NCBI GenBank assembly: GCA_033398695.1
Contig: CM065804.1
Location: 10,029,001-10,093,000, forward strand
DNA from: Orobanche coerulescens
Lineage: Eukaryota > Streptophyta > Magnoliopsida > Lamiales > Orobanchaceae
Direction: 5' to 3'
DNA: 64,000 bases
Shown: positions 1 to 10,470 of the stretch, piece after piece
How positions within the stretch are numbered: position 1 is the stretch's first letter
Layout: each line of letters opens with the position of its first letter
Made by a program: the position numbers and the translations under genes
Notes under the pieces: generated by a model
What the model was told of the DNA's origin: nothing
Database searches by the model: none
Seen by the model: only the letters and a program-made list of their open reading frames with translations

Positions 1-1382
1 AGGGTCCAAATCAATAAGATCATAGTCATGTTGTAGAGCCGACTCTCCATTCTCAACATCTTTCATCGTTTGATCTTATACAATAACAACGTCTCTCGAC
101 CGAACAAGCCTCTTTGTCACCAGGTCATATAATCTATACCCGAACTCATCAAGCCCGTAGCCAATAAAAATACACGGATTCGTCTTGGAATCAAGCTTTG
201 ATCTCTCATCATTCGGAATGTGAACAAAAGCTTTACATCCAAAAACCTTTAGCTGGCGGTATGAGATGTCTTTACTGCTCCACACCTTATCCGGGACATC
301 AAATTCCAAAGGAACATACGGCGTCAAATTAATAACATGAACCACCGTGTTCAAAGCTTCTCCCCAAAATAACTTTGGCAATCCGGCATGTGAGAGCAAA
401 CAACGAGCTCTCTCGACCAAAGTCCGGTTCATTCTCTCCACCAAGCCATTGAGTTGCGGAGTCTTCAGGGGCGTCTTTTGATGTCGGATCCCTTGTTCTC
501 GGTAATATTCATCAAAGGGTCCGGTGTACTCTCCACCATTATCCGTCAGGATATACTTTAGCTTCTTCCCGGTCTCTCTTTCCACCGAGGCATGAAATTG
601 TTTGAAAGTGTCTACCACTTGATCTTTAGTCTTCAAGCTGTATGCCCACACCTTCCTAGAGTGATCGTCGACGAATGTGACAAAATATCGCAACTACCGA
701 GCGTCCTAGTCTTCATAGGACCACAAACATCGGAATGAACAAGATCAAGCACATTTTCCTTCCGTGAAGGAGTATGACTCTTAAAAGTAACTCTCTTTTG
801 CTTTCCGGCTAGACAATGAGAGCATCTTTTAAGGTGTACCTTGTGAACCCCGGACAACGCCTCCTTCTTCGACAATAGCGCTATTCCTTTTTCACTCATG
901 TGACCGAGCCTTTTATGCCATAGCTCGGCCATGTCATTATTGTCGATTGTGTTCATGAAATTAGTCGTGACCATCGGAAGTGTCACGTACAATTTTCCTT
1001 CCTTTTGTCCTCTCCCGACAATCAAGGAACCTCTAGTGAGTTTCCACAACCCCTTGCCAGAACCGCTATGATAACCGTCATCATCGAGTAAACCAACGGA
1101 CATAACATTAAGCCTCATATCCGTAACATGTTTTACATTCCGTAAAACAAGTTCCATTCTGGTGTCGAATCTCAAGTGCACATCTCCCACTCCAACAATC
1201 TTGGATAACCCGTCGTTACCCATCTTAACTATACCAAAGTCACCCGAAGTGTAAGAGGAATAAAAATCTCTACGTGATGTAACATGACACGTAGCTCCAC
1301 TATCGACCACCCAACTCGAATCATCTCTCGCAAGGTTCACCATATCATAGTCACAACAAACAAAGAATTCTTCGGTAGTAGT
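1..1382 (-). pseudogene. copia pol fragment: protease, GAG-pre-integrase, integrase
   Basis: This is the pol part of element A. From 1382 leftwards it shows the aspartic protease motif DSGAT followed by CHVTSRR, a GAG-pre-integrase block (LWHKRLGHMSEKG) with the zinc-binding CSHC, and an integrase core with the first Asp in HSDVCGP, the second in LTDNGGEY and the Glu in GLVERMNRT. The protease and pre-integrase part (to about 695) and the integrase core (693-76) are in different frames: one base is missing near 695. A TAA follows the integrase at about 78, after which the same frame stays open to base 1. The DDE residues are intact but the breaks make the gene non-functional. Confidence 0.9.
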
Positions 1383-1973
1383 TAGGGCTGAGCACAAATG
1401 GTCCGTACCCAGTTTTTACCTGGACCCGGACCGGACCTGTTAATTAGTTCTGGGTCCCGGGTCTGCATTTTGTCTAAAACCGGGTTCCAGGCCGGACTGG
1501 GTCAAAACCCGAAAAATTTGGGTCTAGCCCGGAACGACCCAGTAAAAATAAAAATTCAAAAAAAAATATTTTTTATTGTAATTTACCCTCGGTGGTGATG
1601 AAATAATGATGATTAATGGCTCGATTATGATCGCACATTATTTTAATTAAGTTTATTTAGACTAGAATATTGTTGAACTTGGGAGTTTGATGACTAAATG
1701 AAGATATTAAGATTGATAATTGTATTTTATGGGAGTATGTAAAGAAGAAAGCATTTTATATGTAATAAAAGGACACTTAATATGCTAAAAAAAATTACAA
1801 AATCGGGCTAGAACCGGGCTCGCCCGGACCGACCCGGTTTTACCGGGTCCGGATCGGGTTGGCCCGGTTCTGAACAGGTCCAGGCTTCGGGTCGATAAAG
1901 TCCGACCATTTATAATACGTGCCATTCCGGACCGGGTCGGTCCGGGCCGGGTCAGACCCGGTGCTCAGCCCTA
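1383..1973. mobile_element. hAT-like MITE (591 bp) inside copia A
   Basis: Perfect 13-bp terminal inverted repeats, TAGGGCTGAGCAC at 1383-1395 and its complement at 1961-1973, enclose a non-coding stretch that interrupts the gag-pol reading frame. The ends are rich in CCGGG/GGTCC words (1420-1530 and 1800-1960) around an AT-rich centre. The length, TIR style and lack of a coding region suit a non-autonomous hAT element. The flanks GTAGTAGT and CGTATTAA are not a clean 8-bp duplication, so the target duplication has decayed or the boundary is off by a base. An upstream-looking ORF at its left end (1398-1598) is only MITE sequence. Confidence 0.75.
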
Positions 1974-2767
1974 CGTATTAACTTTGCTTTATCATTACTA
2001 CCGCTTTCCTTCTTTTGTGAATTTTCTCGGCCTTGGCGATTCTCCTTCTTCAATTGTCGGCAAAATTTCTTTGTATGTCCTTTCTTACCACAATGGTAAC
2101 ATTCGTTATTGGCATACTTCCCCCGAGAACTACTCCTTTGTGGCCCTCTATTACTCGGACCTATACTTTGACATCTCCCCCGTCTTTCGGTAACTAGAAC
2201 ATCCGACTGTGACGAAGATCCTTGTGCTTTTCTTCGGACCTCCTCATTCAACATGTTCCCTTTAGATAATTCTATCGAAATGACTCCATCGGGGGCGGAG
2301 TTAGACAACGACGTTCGAAACGTCTCCCAAGAATCCGGCAATGTGCCTAACAACCACAAAGCTTGCACCTCCTATTCGAATTTAATTCCCATTCCGGCAA
2401 GTTGGTTAATTATGCCTTGGAATGCATTTAAATGATCCGATAGAGGAGTCTCGTCTCGAAACTTCAAATTCATCATTTGTTTAATGAGGTATAATTTATT
2501 ATTTCCTGTCTTCCGAGCATACAATTGCTCGAGCTTGTGCCATAACTCTCGAGCATCCTTCTCTCCACTAATATGGTTCAAACCGTTGTCATCCACCCAT
2601 TGTCGAATATATCTGCAAACTTGGCGATGCAAAATAGTCCACTCTGCGTCGGACTTCCCTTCCGATTTATCTTTGCTAAAAACCGGCAAATAATAATCCT
2701 TCACATATAGAAGGTCTTCCATCTTCCCCTTCCATACGTGGTAATTCGAACCATTCAAGTTAACCAT
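1974..2767 (-). pseudogene. copia gag (UBN2-type) with zinc knuckle
   Basis: Gag forms the capsid particle that packages element RNA. Reading begins at the ATG at 2767 (MVNLNGSNYHVWKGKM), just inside the primer site, and covers a UBN2-like capsid domain (ELWHKLEQLYARKTGNNK) and the LLGTLPDSWE motif. A CCHC knuckle CYHCGKKGHTKKFC lies near 2105-2060. An in-frame TAG at 2372-2374 falls between IKFE and EVQALW, where relatives carry an acidic residue, so a single nonsense mutation splits an otherwise single frame. The frame runs into the MITE at 1973 and would continue into the protease at 1382. Confidence 0.88.
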
Positions 2768-2833
2768 TCTACTCGTGTTGGCTTCTATCTTACAATTGAG
2801 ATATTAAATAACCACAAAACAACAAATCCTGTG

Positions 2834-2845
2834 GCTCTGATACTA
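2834..2845 (-). other. primer-binding site of copia A (tRNA-iMet)
   Basis: On the minus strand TAGTATCAGAGC follows the LTR end CCCAACA after one spacer base. It differs from the canonical TGGTATCAGAGC by one base. This fixes the element orientation and the LTR boundary. Confidence 0.8.
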
Positions 2846-2846
2846 C

Positions 2847-3035
2847 TGTTGGGACCGCCACCACCACCACTCTGTCACCTTAGTATGATATTGTCCGCTT
2901 TAGGTCAAGCCCGTACGGATTTATTTTTGGGCTCCTTCCCAAAAGGCCTCATACTAATTGAGTGGTGGACTTTATTATATAGAAGACTTCTTTTCTTCTC
3001 TCTTCCGATGTGGGATGGGTTTGCCAATCCCAACA
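2847..3035 (-). repeat. short 189-bp LTR (L1), 5' LTR of copia A
   Basis: It starts TGTTGGGA and ends CCCAACA on the minus strand. It includes the block CCCACATCGGAAGAGAG, a TATATAATAAA box and a CAATATCATACTAAG stretch. It is the reverse complement of the 189-bp LTR at 4734-4922. It has a primer-site-like sequence on both sides (2834-2845 on the minus strand and TGGTATCGGAGCC at 3040-3052 on the plus strand). Confidence 0.85.
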
Positions 3036-3296
3036 ACAGTGGTATCGGAGCCGATGGTTCGACTGGGCCCAGTGGTGGAGCCTAAGCTGAGACTGCCTTT
3101 ACGATGGTTGAGAAGCCCCCGGTGTGACCTCGCAACAACTTTGCTGGTGCCTTGTGTCGAAAGTCTTCCTCATATTGTGGTGATCAGGCGGTGCATCCCA
3201 TTCAGTGATGATAACGTCGGTGCAAGATGTACGGATTATCGTTCGAGGGGAGAACAATGATTTGGTCCTTGGTTTGAGAGGAGGATTGTTGGGTTG

Positions 3297-4483
3297 GCAA
3301 ACCCATCCCACATCGGAAGAGAGAAGAAAAAAAGTCTTCTATATAATAAAGTCCACCACTCAATTAGTATGAGGCCTTTAATTTTCGAAATATAGGCATT
3401 TTCGGATTCGACTAGAGTCCGGGCCACGGCACAAACCCTCTGGGCCGTGGCACTACGCTTAAAAGTCATTTTTTCTCACCTTGCACAGTCGGACGCGGCA
3501 CAAGACTGTCTAGCCGCGGCCCCCAGAATCATATCTAAAATGCCGGACCTCCTATACTCTGGGACGCGACCCCTGTCGGCTAGGCCGCGGCCCCTGCCGA
3601 TCACCCCCTGTCGGGTCCTGCCGAACACCCCCTGCCAATCCCTGTCGAAGCACTTGGGGCCGCGGCACATCCCTGCCGAGCCGCGGCCCCCGTCATTTTG
3701 CCTGACTTATGCCGACCCGTTTGTACTCGGTGCCGCGGCACCCTGCCGGTCGGGCCGCGGCCCCTGCTCGATCTCCTGGGCAGATTTTCAGCGTGTGCCG
3801 CGGCACACTTGGCCCGGGCCGCGGCACACAGGTCAACTTTGCAAAAGGGATCTTTTTATGCAACTTTTCATGCGTGATTCAATATCACTTCATCACACAC
3901 ACATTTGAGAGCAAGCAAGAGAGAGATAGAGAGAGAAACAAGAGAGAGAAATATAATTCTTCAATTTTCCGGAGATTTATCGGTTGGATCGTCGTGATAT
4001 TTTGACAAGAGCTTGGTAGCTATTGGGCAAATCTTTTCACCGGTGTAGATCGAGATTTTGAGTCCAGAAGTTCGGGTATTTTGTTAGATTTTTGTGTAAG
4101 CTATTTACGGTGTTTTCTTTTCTCTATATTGTTGTTATTGTGTATTCCAAATACTTGAAGAACATTTAATACCGAGTATTTGACGATTGGTGTATACCCC
4201 TAGTTTGTATTAGGGACAATTGTGTATTTTGTGTGTATTGGTGATAGTGGATTGAAGCGGCTTCGGCCCCGTGGTTTTTACTCTCGTCTTGAGGGATTTT
4301 CCATGCTAAAATTGTGTCTCGTTATTTATTGCTTTTGGATATCATTTGTATTAATTTTGTCGAGTTGTAATTGTTGCTCTACTCGTCGGTAACCACAAAG
4401 TTGCAATTGAAGATTGGGAATTTGTCAAACGAGGTTCTGCATTTTTCGTTGTGGCGTGATGTTTGTCGGTATTTTTCCCAACA
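3297..4483 (+). repeat. long copia-like LTR with CCGCGGCAC array
   Basis: It begins TGTTGGGTTGGC like the short LTR but follows it only to about 3381, then switches to unrelated sequence. It ends ...TTTTTCCCAACA followed by AAGTGGTATCGGAGCC. The 3' half has features usual for copia R-U5 regions (CCCCGTGGTTTTTACTC and GATTTTCCATGC near 4266-4305). A GC-rich palindrome array lies at 3421-3830, and a GAGAGA-rich transcribed leader at 3907-3955. It may be a fusion of a short LTR start with another, 5'-truncated LTR; I cannot tell which came first. Confidence 0.6.
3421..3830 (+). promoter_or_regulatory. CCGCGGCAC near-palindrome array (U3)
   Basis: GCCGCGGC and GTGCCGCGGCAC words recur through this block, for example GGGCCGTGGCAC, GGCCGCGGCAC and TGTGCCGCGGCACAC. 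It ends with GGTCAACT. The same arrangement, including GGTCAACT, precedes the TATA region of the gypsy LTR at 13611-15609. A regulatory role is inferred from position only. Confidence 0.55.
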
Positions 4484-4733
4484 AAGTGGTATCGGAGCCG
4501 ATGGTTCGACTGCGCCCAGTGGTGGAGCCTAAGTTGAGACTTCCTTTACGATGGTGGAGAAGCCCCCGGTGTGACCTCGCAACATCTTTGCTGGTGCCTT
4601 GTGTCGAAAGTCTTCCTAATATTGTGGTGATCAGGCGACGCGTCCCGTTCAGTGATGATAACGGCGGTGCAAGATGTACAGATTATCGTTCGAGGGGAGG
4701 ACAATGATGTGGTCCTTGGTTTGAGGGGAGGAT

Positions 4734-4922
4734 TGTTGGGGTTGGCAAACCCATCCCACATCGGAAGAGAGAAGAAAAGAAGTCTTCTATATAATAAAGT
4801 CCACCACTCAATTAGTATGAGGCCTTTTGGGAAGGAGCCCAAAAACAAATCCGTGCGGGCTTGACCCAAAGTGGACAATATCATACTAAGGTGACAGAGT
4901 GGTGGTGGTGGCGGTCCCAACA
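4734..4922 (+). repeat. short 189-bp LTR (L3)
   Basis: TGTTGGGGTTGG...GGTCCCAACA, exactly the length of L1 and its reverse complement apart from a few substitutions. It contains CCCACATCGG, the TATATAATAAA box (4790-4800) and GGACAATATCATACTAAG. It closes the compound TRIM-like element; the right flank starts TCCAC. Confidence 0.85.
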
Positions 4923-5548
4923 TCCACATCATGGACAAAACATCTGCACCCCACATACACGCCACGTGTCGATAGATTAACAAGTGATGCACTATGTGAG
5001 GATGCTCCATGGACGAACCAGTCAGGTCGGGTATCTAGATCCATCCCACGAGGCGTATGGTGTGGGATCGCCCGATTCATTATGGGTTGTGGGTGGGCAG
5101 GTAGATCTGCATAGAAGAAATATTATTTTAAATTAATATATCAATTTTTTTATGAATGATTTATTTTGTATTTTTTTTATTATGTACCGTATTATTTATA
5201 AAATTTGTCATTATTAATATAAATATACAAATATATTAATAAATATATTAAAAATTATATAGATATATGAAATACATATATAAATTATATATTAATGATT
5301 TTTCAAAAAATAAAAAGACTGGGGAGGAGAGGGCCCATACCCACACGACAAAAGTAATGTCCATACCCCACCCCGCCTCTAATGGGTCGCCTGACGGTAC
5401 GATCCATGCATCACCGGAGCAGGATTGGACGGTGCTGGTCGGCCAAATTCGCCATTTTAATAAAAATTACAACGAAAACTACTAAACTATATTATAATTC
5501 TTACAATTTGATTATAAGTTTAGATTTTGTATAATTTAACCCCTCTGT
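4923..5548. other. unassigned spacer, AT-rich in the middle
   Basis: No coding region or element ends are recognisable. 5120-5320 is strongly AT-rich with TATA/ATTA runs; 5325-5460 is a GC-richer island. The stretch ends where LARD D begins with TTTCGTCCCGAAAC. Confidence 0.5.
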
Positions 5549-6090
5549 TTCGTCCCGAAACTTAAAATAAGTAGGGAGGAGCAACATCCCACCAGGAACA
5601 TCTCAACGAAATTCACAAGAACGCATAGCTTACGCCCATCGGCGAGACGCTACAAGAACGCAAAGGAACATACAACGTGGAAACACGCTCAACGACAACC
5701 ATCACAGTGCCACAAGCAGGGCATAACACAATCAACAAGTGCCAAGCATCGCCTACCTGATAACGCAATCAAGTCAATTGTCCGGACCATCAAGAGACAA
5801 AAGGCACCTATTACAAGAAAACACGCACAGTCGAAAAATAGAAATGAAACGTACAACGATCTGCAAAGGTAACTAGGGAGAACTCCGACCACGCCGAAAT
5901 TCTCGAAAACCACACCAGGCATCTCCGTGTCCTTTCAGAGCAGATACGCAAACTCGATCCTCCAACCTCTAAGCTACCATCTCGCAGTGCACAGCTTGGT
6001 GACCCACCTAACCACACTCGAAACAGCTGACTAACGGGGAATGATAATTCTCCGCAGTATGAGATCATGCAACAACAGTTAGACAACCAC

Positions 6091-6356
6091 GATCGAACAA
6101 CAATGATCGAACAACAACGATTGAACAACAATGATTGAACAACAACGATCGAACAACAATGATCGAACAAAAACGATCGAACAACAATGATCGAACAATA
6201 ACGATCGAAAAACAATAATCGAGTAACAACGATCAAACAACAATGATCGAACAACAATGATCGAACAATAATGATCGAACAACAACGATCGAAAAACAAT
6301 GATCGAACAACAATGATTGAACAACAACGATCGAACAACCATGATCGAACAACAAT
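6091..6356. repeat. minisatellite, 19 units of 14 bp
   Basis: Units are GATCGAACAACAAT or GATCGAACAACAAC with occasional changes; 266 bases equal exactly 19 x 14. The last base tends to alternate T/C, suggesting a 28-bp higher-order unit. At the matching place in element G (about 30740-30800) the sequence is related but not expanded, so the array arose in this copy. Because 14 is not a multiple of 3 and the unit lacks stops, it creates a long spurious ORF on the minus strand. Confidence 0.92.
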
Positions 6357-7994
6357 TCTGAAGTTCACACTTCAACTCAAGACATTAAAAGAGCTGGTAG
6401 AAACTAAAAGATGTTACTTTCGAACAAGGTTCACAAGAATCGAACCGGACTCGAAAAAGTCACAGCGATAACCAGATCGATCCAAAACAAGATCACGGCT
6501 CGTTCGAACGATAAAAACCAAAACACAGAACAAGTTCAGAAAGTATCAACGAATACGAGCGAGTCGATAGATTTGAGAAAGAGAAAATGCAGAAGTTAAA
6601 AAAATAATACGGGTATTACATTCGACCTCTTCTAAAAGAAGTGTCGTCCCCGAAACTCACAACAACGGAAGCAAGGTAACAATACAACAAGAAACCTACA
6701 CATCACGTAACAATCACAAATGCACACAATCATACAAACCCAAGCTCTAATAGCTCGCACATGTGCGATAACGCACAAATCACCACGAGGCAACAACATT
6801 CAATAACAACATCACACCTCTCACAGAGGGCTAACACAACAAATGTGTGGCGAACGACTCAGCGCTCACACCACCCACTCAATCACAACTCAGAGGGCCA
6901 ACACCCTAACGACAATGCTAACGTCACACACATGTTTCCCGACCGTAACAGGAAGTGATAGTTTTTAAAAACGAAAACCACCTTTTGAAAATAATTCGGA
7001 AACATCAGTTGATCTTGAGTATCATATATCGATAAAAATTAGTACAAACATCGTCATCGAGACTTTGAAAAACCATCTTGCATTTAATAAAAAAATTGAG
7101 GACACCTTTCTTTAAATTATAACTTTTCATAAATATTCGACCTTCAGGTCTAAGCAAATGCGTTTCTAAATTACTGAGAATATCTCAAAATATTTTGGTC
7201 CTCAGAGTAGAATAATTTTGAAACATAGTGTGGCACTAGTAGGCACCTTGAATGTACCGCGAGAAACTAATCCATTTTAAAAGTACGTCTCGAGATTTGT
7301 TTTCTAAGATACTCAAGGTTTTTCAGAAATCTAATAGGCCAGAATGCCCAAAATTCACACGTATCGACATCCGCTTAAACACATCATAGAACACGCATCA
7401 AATCGTTCAAAATCAAGAAAATACATGTCTTTTACCGAAAAACAAACAGTAAAATATCACGGTTGAAAACCGCCTAGGATCGGGGCGAAACCACTGACCT
7501 CATTCGAGGCCTCTAAGGATCCTCCCGTACTGGCTAGCGAAACAAACTCGTGAATCCAGAGTGAAGTCACGGATTCCCCCGAGGCCTCGTCGGACCCTCC
7601 CGGAGTGAGCAAATCGAACACATATAAGCACAAAGGTTTCACAAGAATACTTGCAAAACGAGCAAATCAATTTGAAAATTATTAGCAGCGACAACACTCA
7701 TCATATAAATAAATATGGGAGTCGAATAAACACATATCACGAGACCAAGAGCCTACATGAAGATTCCATCACTTAACAAATAATCGTACAAATAGCTCGT
7801 GTCACACGAGGCACAATACAAAGAAGAGAGACTAACATCCACAGGTCGCACGAAGGTGATGATCGCCCCACGATACTAATCACGACCAACAAACTCATAC
7901 GACACGTCGCGACACAACTTAGTCAGATAAAATCCAACGAGACAAAACTTAACAGACATAACTTGACCCGACAGCCTAGGTTTCCACAACCTAA

Positions 7995-8006
7995 GCTCTG
8001 ATACCA
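7995..8006 (-). other. primer-binding site of LARD D (tRNA-iMet)
   Basis: The minus-strand TGGTATCAGAGC is a perfect match to the plant initiator-Met primer motif. It is separated by 4 bases from the LTR end TGTTACA at 8011. Confidence 0.9.
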
Positions 8007-9963
8007 TTTATGTAACACCCCCAATCCACTCAGGGATATTACACGCCGTAGACCCTTTCATCAAGAATCTACCAGGCTGGTAACTAAAATCAAACATCTC
8101 AACATCGCCTTTAAGGCTAAAATGACTCAGTAGACCGATGTGGTCTTTCAATCACTACATACAACTCAATCTCAATACGTGCCCATGCAGGGTCAAAATA
8201 CAACATACTCCCACACAATGGGGGAAACACTGCAGTGGAAATAAATTGCAACCAAACTAATACGACATCGTATAGATCCTCATGTGATTAGTATTGATCA
8301 TTTTTCATCATCCTTCGTGCTGATCCTGTGTTATGCTCCCCAAAACCTGAATGCAATACAGACATACACCCCCCGATTACTCGGGGGTTAGCAAAATCCC
8401 ACTATTTTGCTAGTGCAACTACATAATCATACGAAATGTAACAAACAAATAGAAATCACGAATCGGGTACGACAATTAACTACCAAAACCTTACCGAGAG
8501 GTTTTATTAATTAGAAAGCAATCAATGAAGTGTTTGAAAATAAATTCCTCATCTCGGGGATTTTAAAAGTAGAAATCTCGCTGGACCTCAAGTCATTAGT
8601 TGAAAAATAACCATTTCAAGACAAATGGGTCTCGGCCCAAAATCACTTTCCGTAAAACGACCTTTACAAAACCGTTGGGATTCCATCCCAAAACTCATCA
8701 AATCACAATACGCGAGAACAATAACAAGGTCCATTTTCCAACATCAAAACCCCACAATTAAAGGACTAAACACATACGACAAAATACTCTAGTGCCATCC
8801 TAGCCAAGTAGGCTAAATGAACAACTTACCTCTTACACACTTAGTTAATGCATGCAATCATGAAATCACCGTTCAAAAACACTCGTTTCTGGAAACGCCA
8901 TAATCCAAAACACATTTGTAAAATGCACCACAATTAACCGCGGACCCACCCCTCTGTGGACCCCTACCGAGACCCTGTCGGATCTAACCCGTGGTGGTTA
9001 AAAGCAAGCTTGCAGATCCACCCCTCCATGGACCCCTACCGAGACCCTGTCGGGTCTAACCCATAGTGAGCATACACACACACACGTTACTCATACAATA
9101 CCAATATGCTAAGAATGTAAGCTCATTAAGAATACTTACTAGAGATGGCCACTTACCCGACACCGTTATCATACTCATCACAATATCTCCATCATGAATA
9201 ATCAATCACAACACAACAACATAATTAACACAGAATCCACGACTCCACAACATTAAACAAGCAAGGATATCATTAAAGCCCTCAACGTTCAAAATAATCA
9301 AATCATAATCAACTCAAACCAATCATATTCACGAGGGTGAATCAACCATCGTAAATCCAACATATAAACTTTATTTGTAGGACACAAATCGCATAAGAAA
9401 GTACTTGCCTCAAATGATCACAAATGCGGAGAATCGGCCGAGGCAGGATGGCGCGAACCGACTATGAACCCGCCGACTCTGCCGAACGCTAATCTGCGCC
9501 AATAACTACGAATGACAACAACCACAATGAAAATGAATTTCATAGTACGACCCAAAGCCGCTGAATTAAAGGAACAAACGACAAAGGTTCAAGGGTTTCC
9601 CCCAAAATGGCCAAGAATGCAAACCGACCCGAGGAAACACGAAAACAAAATCCCAAATCGAAATATGGATATACAATCCATAGGATATGTTTAAAAACAT
9701 CATTTAACAACAATCGGTTTATCAAAATCGGATGAAAAACGAAATCTAGAACAAAACCCCCAAAAAGTCAACTTGAAGAAAAATCAAGAAATTACCTTGA
9801 TCCGGTGAAGAATAATGGATTTGATGAATTTAAGATCACCTAAAGACCTCCAAAACACTTTTAGGTTGAGCAAAATCAGCCAAGATCGCGATCCCTAGTC
9901 GCCCTTGACTCAACCCCGCGGAGAGAGGGAGAAATGAAGTGGAAATGATATTTCACGACTGTT

Positions 9964-9985
9964 GTCCAGTTTATATACACTGGAC
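9964..9985 (-). promoter_or_regulatory. TATA box within a 7-bp inverted repeat
   Basis: The minus-strand TATATAAA (9970-9977) sits between GTCCAGT (9964-9970) and its exact complement ACTGGAC (9979-9985). It lies just downstream, in the sense direction, of the palindrome array, as expected for an LTR promoter. Confidence 0.55.
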
Positions 9986-9989
9986 AGCT

Positions 9990-10470
9990 TAGCGTGCCCT
10001 AATCTTTAAGAGTAGCGTGCGCTATCGAGGCACCGAAACAAAAATTCCCGACTAAAAATACACTGTTAGCATGCGCTAACCACAAGTGTTAGCGTGCGCT
10101 AACGAGACCTTCAGACCCAGTCCAGTAGCTCCTTGACTGCCCATGAACTACCAGGTAGCGTGCGCTATCCTCACCCTAGCGTGCACTCCTAATGCACCCT
10201 AGCGCTCGCTATATTACTAAATAGCGTGTGCTGATCAACGTTCTAACCCAGTCCAGTAGCCTCTGGACTGTTTCTGCACCTCCAGTTATTAGCGTGCGCT
10301 ACCACACCCGTAGCGTGCGCTACCACACCCGTAGCGTGCGCTAACCATTGCGCCTTAGCGCGCGCTAACCACATGCCCTTAGCGTGCTCTAACAGGCCTG
10401 AATTCAACTAATAACCTCAGATCTTGTTATTCGATAGTGTGTGCTAAGGAGATCCCTTAACGTGCGCTAA
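9990..10470 (-). promoter_or_regulatory. AGCGCACGCTA near-palindrome array (U3) of LARD D
   Basis: Many copies of TAGCGTGCGCTA and variants are read on the plus strand (sense TAGCGCACGCTA), spaced irregularly with AC-rich spacers, directly upstream of the TATA box. The same word occurs in the LTRs of G and K. Confidence 0.6.

Larger units (their letters stand above)
1..3035 (-). mobile_element. Ty1/copia retrotransposon A, 5' part, runs off left edge
   Basis: Reading the minus strand from right to left, the order is a 189-bp LTR (2847-3035), an initiator-Met primer site (2834-2845), gag (2767-1974), a MITE insertion, then protease, GAG-pre-integrase and integrase core. Protease-integrase order before reverse transcriptase is the copia arrangement; reverse transcriptase and RNase H would lie left of the window. 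The element is dead: a stop in gag, a one-base frameshift near 695 and a stop near 78. Its LTR is the same sequence as the short LTR at 4734-4922, so it may be the coding relative of the non-coding compound element next to it (inference). Confidence 0.88.
3036..4922 (+). mobile_element. compound TRIM-like non-coding LTR element
   Basis: Two copies of a 250-260-bp interior (3036-3296 and 4484-4733) each begin with TGGTATCGGAGCC (tRNA-iMet primer site) and end in a purine tract (GAGAGGAGGAT; GAGGGGAGGAT). Each is followed by an LTR start TGTTGGG. The order is interior 1, long LTR (3297-4483), interior 2, short LTR (4734-4922). No protein is encoded. Size and layout resemble TRIM/SMART elements, which are known to form multi-LTR chains. 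What stands left of interior 1 is the inverted LTR L1, so the left end is not a simple direct LTR. Confidence 0.65.

Noticed and set aside
1375..1981. 8-bp target duplication for the MITE in copia A
   Set aside because: GTAGTAGT and CGTATTAA do not match well enough; I report the element on its TIRs only.
5811..6375. Long minus-strand ORFs of repeated hydrophobic residues
   Set aside because: They are produced by the stop-free 14-bp minisatellite, not by a gene.
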